A stretch of 6,512 nucleotides of DNA from assembly GCA_002316345.1 (NCBI GenBank), contig DCDI01000142.1, positions 6,257 to 12,768 of the forward strand, given 5' to 3'. The position numbers were made by a program, and so were the translations under genes. Shown one piece after another: positions 5,888-6,512 of this stretch. Each line of letters starts with the position of its first letter. The first letter of the stretch is position 1. The DNA comes from Phyllobacteriaceae bacterium UBA1059 (GTDB lineage: Bacteria > Pseudomonadota > Alphaproteobacteria > Rhizobiales > Rhizobiaceae). Under the pieces are notes generated by a model, which saw only the letters and a list, made by a program, of their open reading frames with translations, made no database searches and was not told the DNA's origin.

Positions 5888-5916
5888 CATCAAGCTTCGT
5901 ATCCGAAGCATTGATG
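5888..5916 (-). terminator. Probable intrinsic terminator after the Sua5 gene
   Basis: CATCAAGCTTCG (5888-5899) pairs with CGAAGC and TTGATG (5904-5909 and 5911-5916): a 12-base-pair stem with one bulged A at 5910 and the tetraloop TATC. It begins 30 bases past the Sua5 stop codon. In the minus direction the stem is followed by ATTTATGTATT, a T-rich but interrupted tail. The stem is not GC-rich, so strength is uncertain; orientation is assigned from the tail and the upstream gene. Confidence 0.6.
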
Positions 5917-5945
5917 CTTAGCAGAATGTAAAAACTGTTTGGGCT

Positions 5946-6512
5946 TTATTGAGCGCGCGGAGATGCGGCGCGGCTGAGACGGTCGTTGATGGCAACGCCA
6001 AGCCCCTGATGCGGGATAGGCTCGACAGCGATCATGCGCGCGCCTTGGCGGTCCAGCGCTTGAAGATCGGCATAAAGATTGGCGGCTGCTTCACGCAGAT
6101 CGCCCTTTTCCGAGAGGTTGCGGATAGCGACTGCCTGATCAACCCCGCTGGCACGGTTTGGCCCGAAGGCCAGCAGCGCTTCGCCGGGCTGGATACGTTC
6201 GGCATCAAGCCGCACGCCAGCATCCGGCGCGTAATGCGAGGCGAGCATGCCTGGCGCTTCGATAGCGGGACCGGTCATGCCTATGACAACCTGCCGACCG
6301 ATCGCTGCTTCGATCTCCTCGGCCGTCAGTCCGCCGGGCCGCAGAAGGCGAACTGTATCGCCCTCCACTTTCAGGATCGTGGACTCCACGCCGACATTCG
6401 TGGGTCCTCCATCGAGGATGTAAGCGAGTTTCGGGCCGAGATCGTCCTGCACGGCTTGCGCGCTGGTTGGGCTGATGCGTCCGGACGTGTTGGCGCTGGG
6501 CGCGGCGATCGG
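5946..6512 (-). CDS. Threonylcarbamoyl-AMP synthase (Sua5/YrdC/YwlC family), C-terminal 188 residues, cut by the window edge
   Basis: The reading frame is open to the right edge, so the start lies outside the window; a GTG at 6452 is an internal codon, not the start. The first visible residues, PIAAPSANTSGRISPTSAQA, are the conserved end of the YrdC domain with its PSAN motif. ILDGGPTNVGVESTIL and RLLRPGGLTAEEIEAAIG follow. APGMLASHYAP (86-96 of the visible part) is the linker typical of full-length Sua5 proteins rather than short TsaC, and the remainder, ending in QGLGVAINDRLSRAA, is the Sua5 C-terminal domain. Sua5 makes threonylcarbamoyl-AMP from threonine, bicarbonate and ATP, the first step of t6A modification at position 37 of ANN-reading tRNAs. 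The stop is TAA at 5948-5946, followed by the hairpin at 5888-5916. Confidence 0.95.
   Translation of the reverse strand, partial: PIAAPSANTSGRISPTSAQAVQDDLGPKLAYILDGGPTNVGVESTILKVEGDTVRLLRPGGLTAEEIEAAIGRQVVIGMTGPAIEAPGMLASHYAPDAGVRLDAERIQPGEALLAFGPNRASGVDQAVAIRNLSEKGDLREAAANLYADLQALDRQGARMIAVEPIPHQGLGVAINDRLSRAASPRAQ

Larger units (their letters stand above)
5707..5945. other. 239-base intergenic region, AT-rich in its right half
   Basis: No gene is visible here on either strand. The right half is far richer in A and T than the genes (46 G/C in the 120 bases 5821-5940 by hand count), which fits a promoter region for the minus-strand gene ending at 5140. No -35/-10 pair is convincing. It contains a terminator-like hairpin at 5888-5916 behind the Sua5 gene, a pair of TTAAG motifs at 5820-5837, and a GC-rich cluster of CCGG repeats at 5740-5778 that would lie in the leader of the downstream gene. 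Confidence 0.7.

Noticed and set aside
6450..6452. GTG as start of the Sua5-like gene
   Set aside because: The frame stays open to the window edge, and the residues upstream (PIAAPSANTSG) are conserved Sua5/YrdC sequence, so this codon is an internal valine.
1..6512. CRISPR arrays, tRNA or rRNA genes, insertion sequences, phage genes
   Set aside because: I saw no spaced direct repeats, tRNA-like cloverleaf, transposase motifs or terminal inverted repeats anywhere in the window.

Overview
The window looks like chromosomal DNA from an alphaproteobacterium, most likely of the Rhizobiales/Hyphomicrobiales. The evidence is the high GC content (about 67% in hand-counted 60-base lines of purD), genes separated by short gaps, the close style match of the UbiA, PurD and long acyl-CoA dehydrogenase proteins to that group, and a neighbour of ubiA that resembles a small uncharacterised family I associate with it. 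Genus cannot be fixed from sequence alone. All but one of the genes lie on the minus strand.

Layout, left to right. Positions 1-2113 (minus) hold a two-gene fatty-acyl-CoA oxidation operon: a long-form acyl-CoA dehydrogenase (341-2113), then a crotonase-fold enoyl-CoA hydratase/isomerase (327-1, cut by the window edge) 13 bases downstream. An 18-base near-perfect palindrome (2129-2146) sits just before the dehydrogenase's ribosome binding site and is the best candidate operator in the window. Positions 2187-3446 (minus) encode PurD of purine synthesis. Positions 3517-4052 (minus) encode a complete YefM-YoeB type II toxin-antitoxin pair with its own promoter and GTAC-containing operator-like repeats. 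Its GC content is clearly lower than purD's, which fits an inserted accessory cassette. Positions 4147-5130 (plus) encode UbiA, the 4-hydroxybenzoate polyprenyltransferase of ubiquinone synthesis, transcribed divergently from the cassette. Convergent with it, and only 9 bases away, is a 188-residue protein of unknown function (5140-5706, minus). After a 239-base AT-rich intergenic stretch containing a terminator-like hairpin, the C-terminal part of a Sua5/YrdC threonylcarbamoyl-AMP synthase (5946-6512, minus) runs off the right edge.

Most of the content is housekeeping: acyl-CoA oxidation, purine synthesis, ubiquinone synthesis and tRNA modification. The genes do not form one pathway. The accessory element is the toxin-antitoxin pair. 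I do not see a previously undescribed multi-gene system. The points most worth a second look are the palindrome before the acyl-CoA dehydrogenase, the toxin-antitoxin insertion with possible read-through into purD, the ubiA start without a Shine-Dalgarno sequence, and the uncharacterised protein with a strongly basic segment near its C-terminus.
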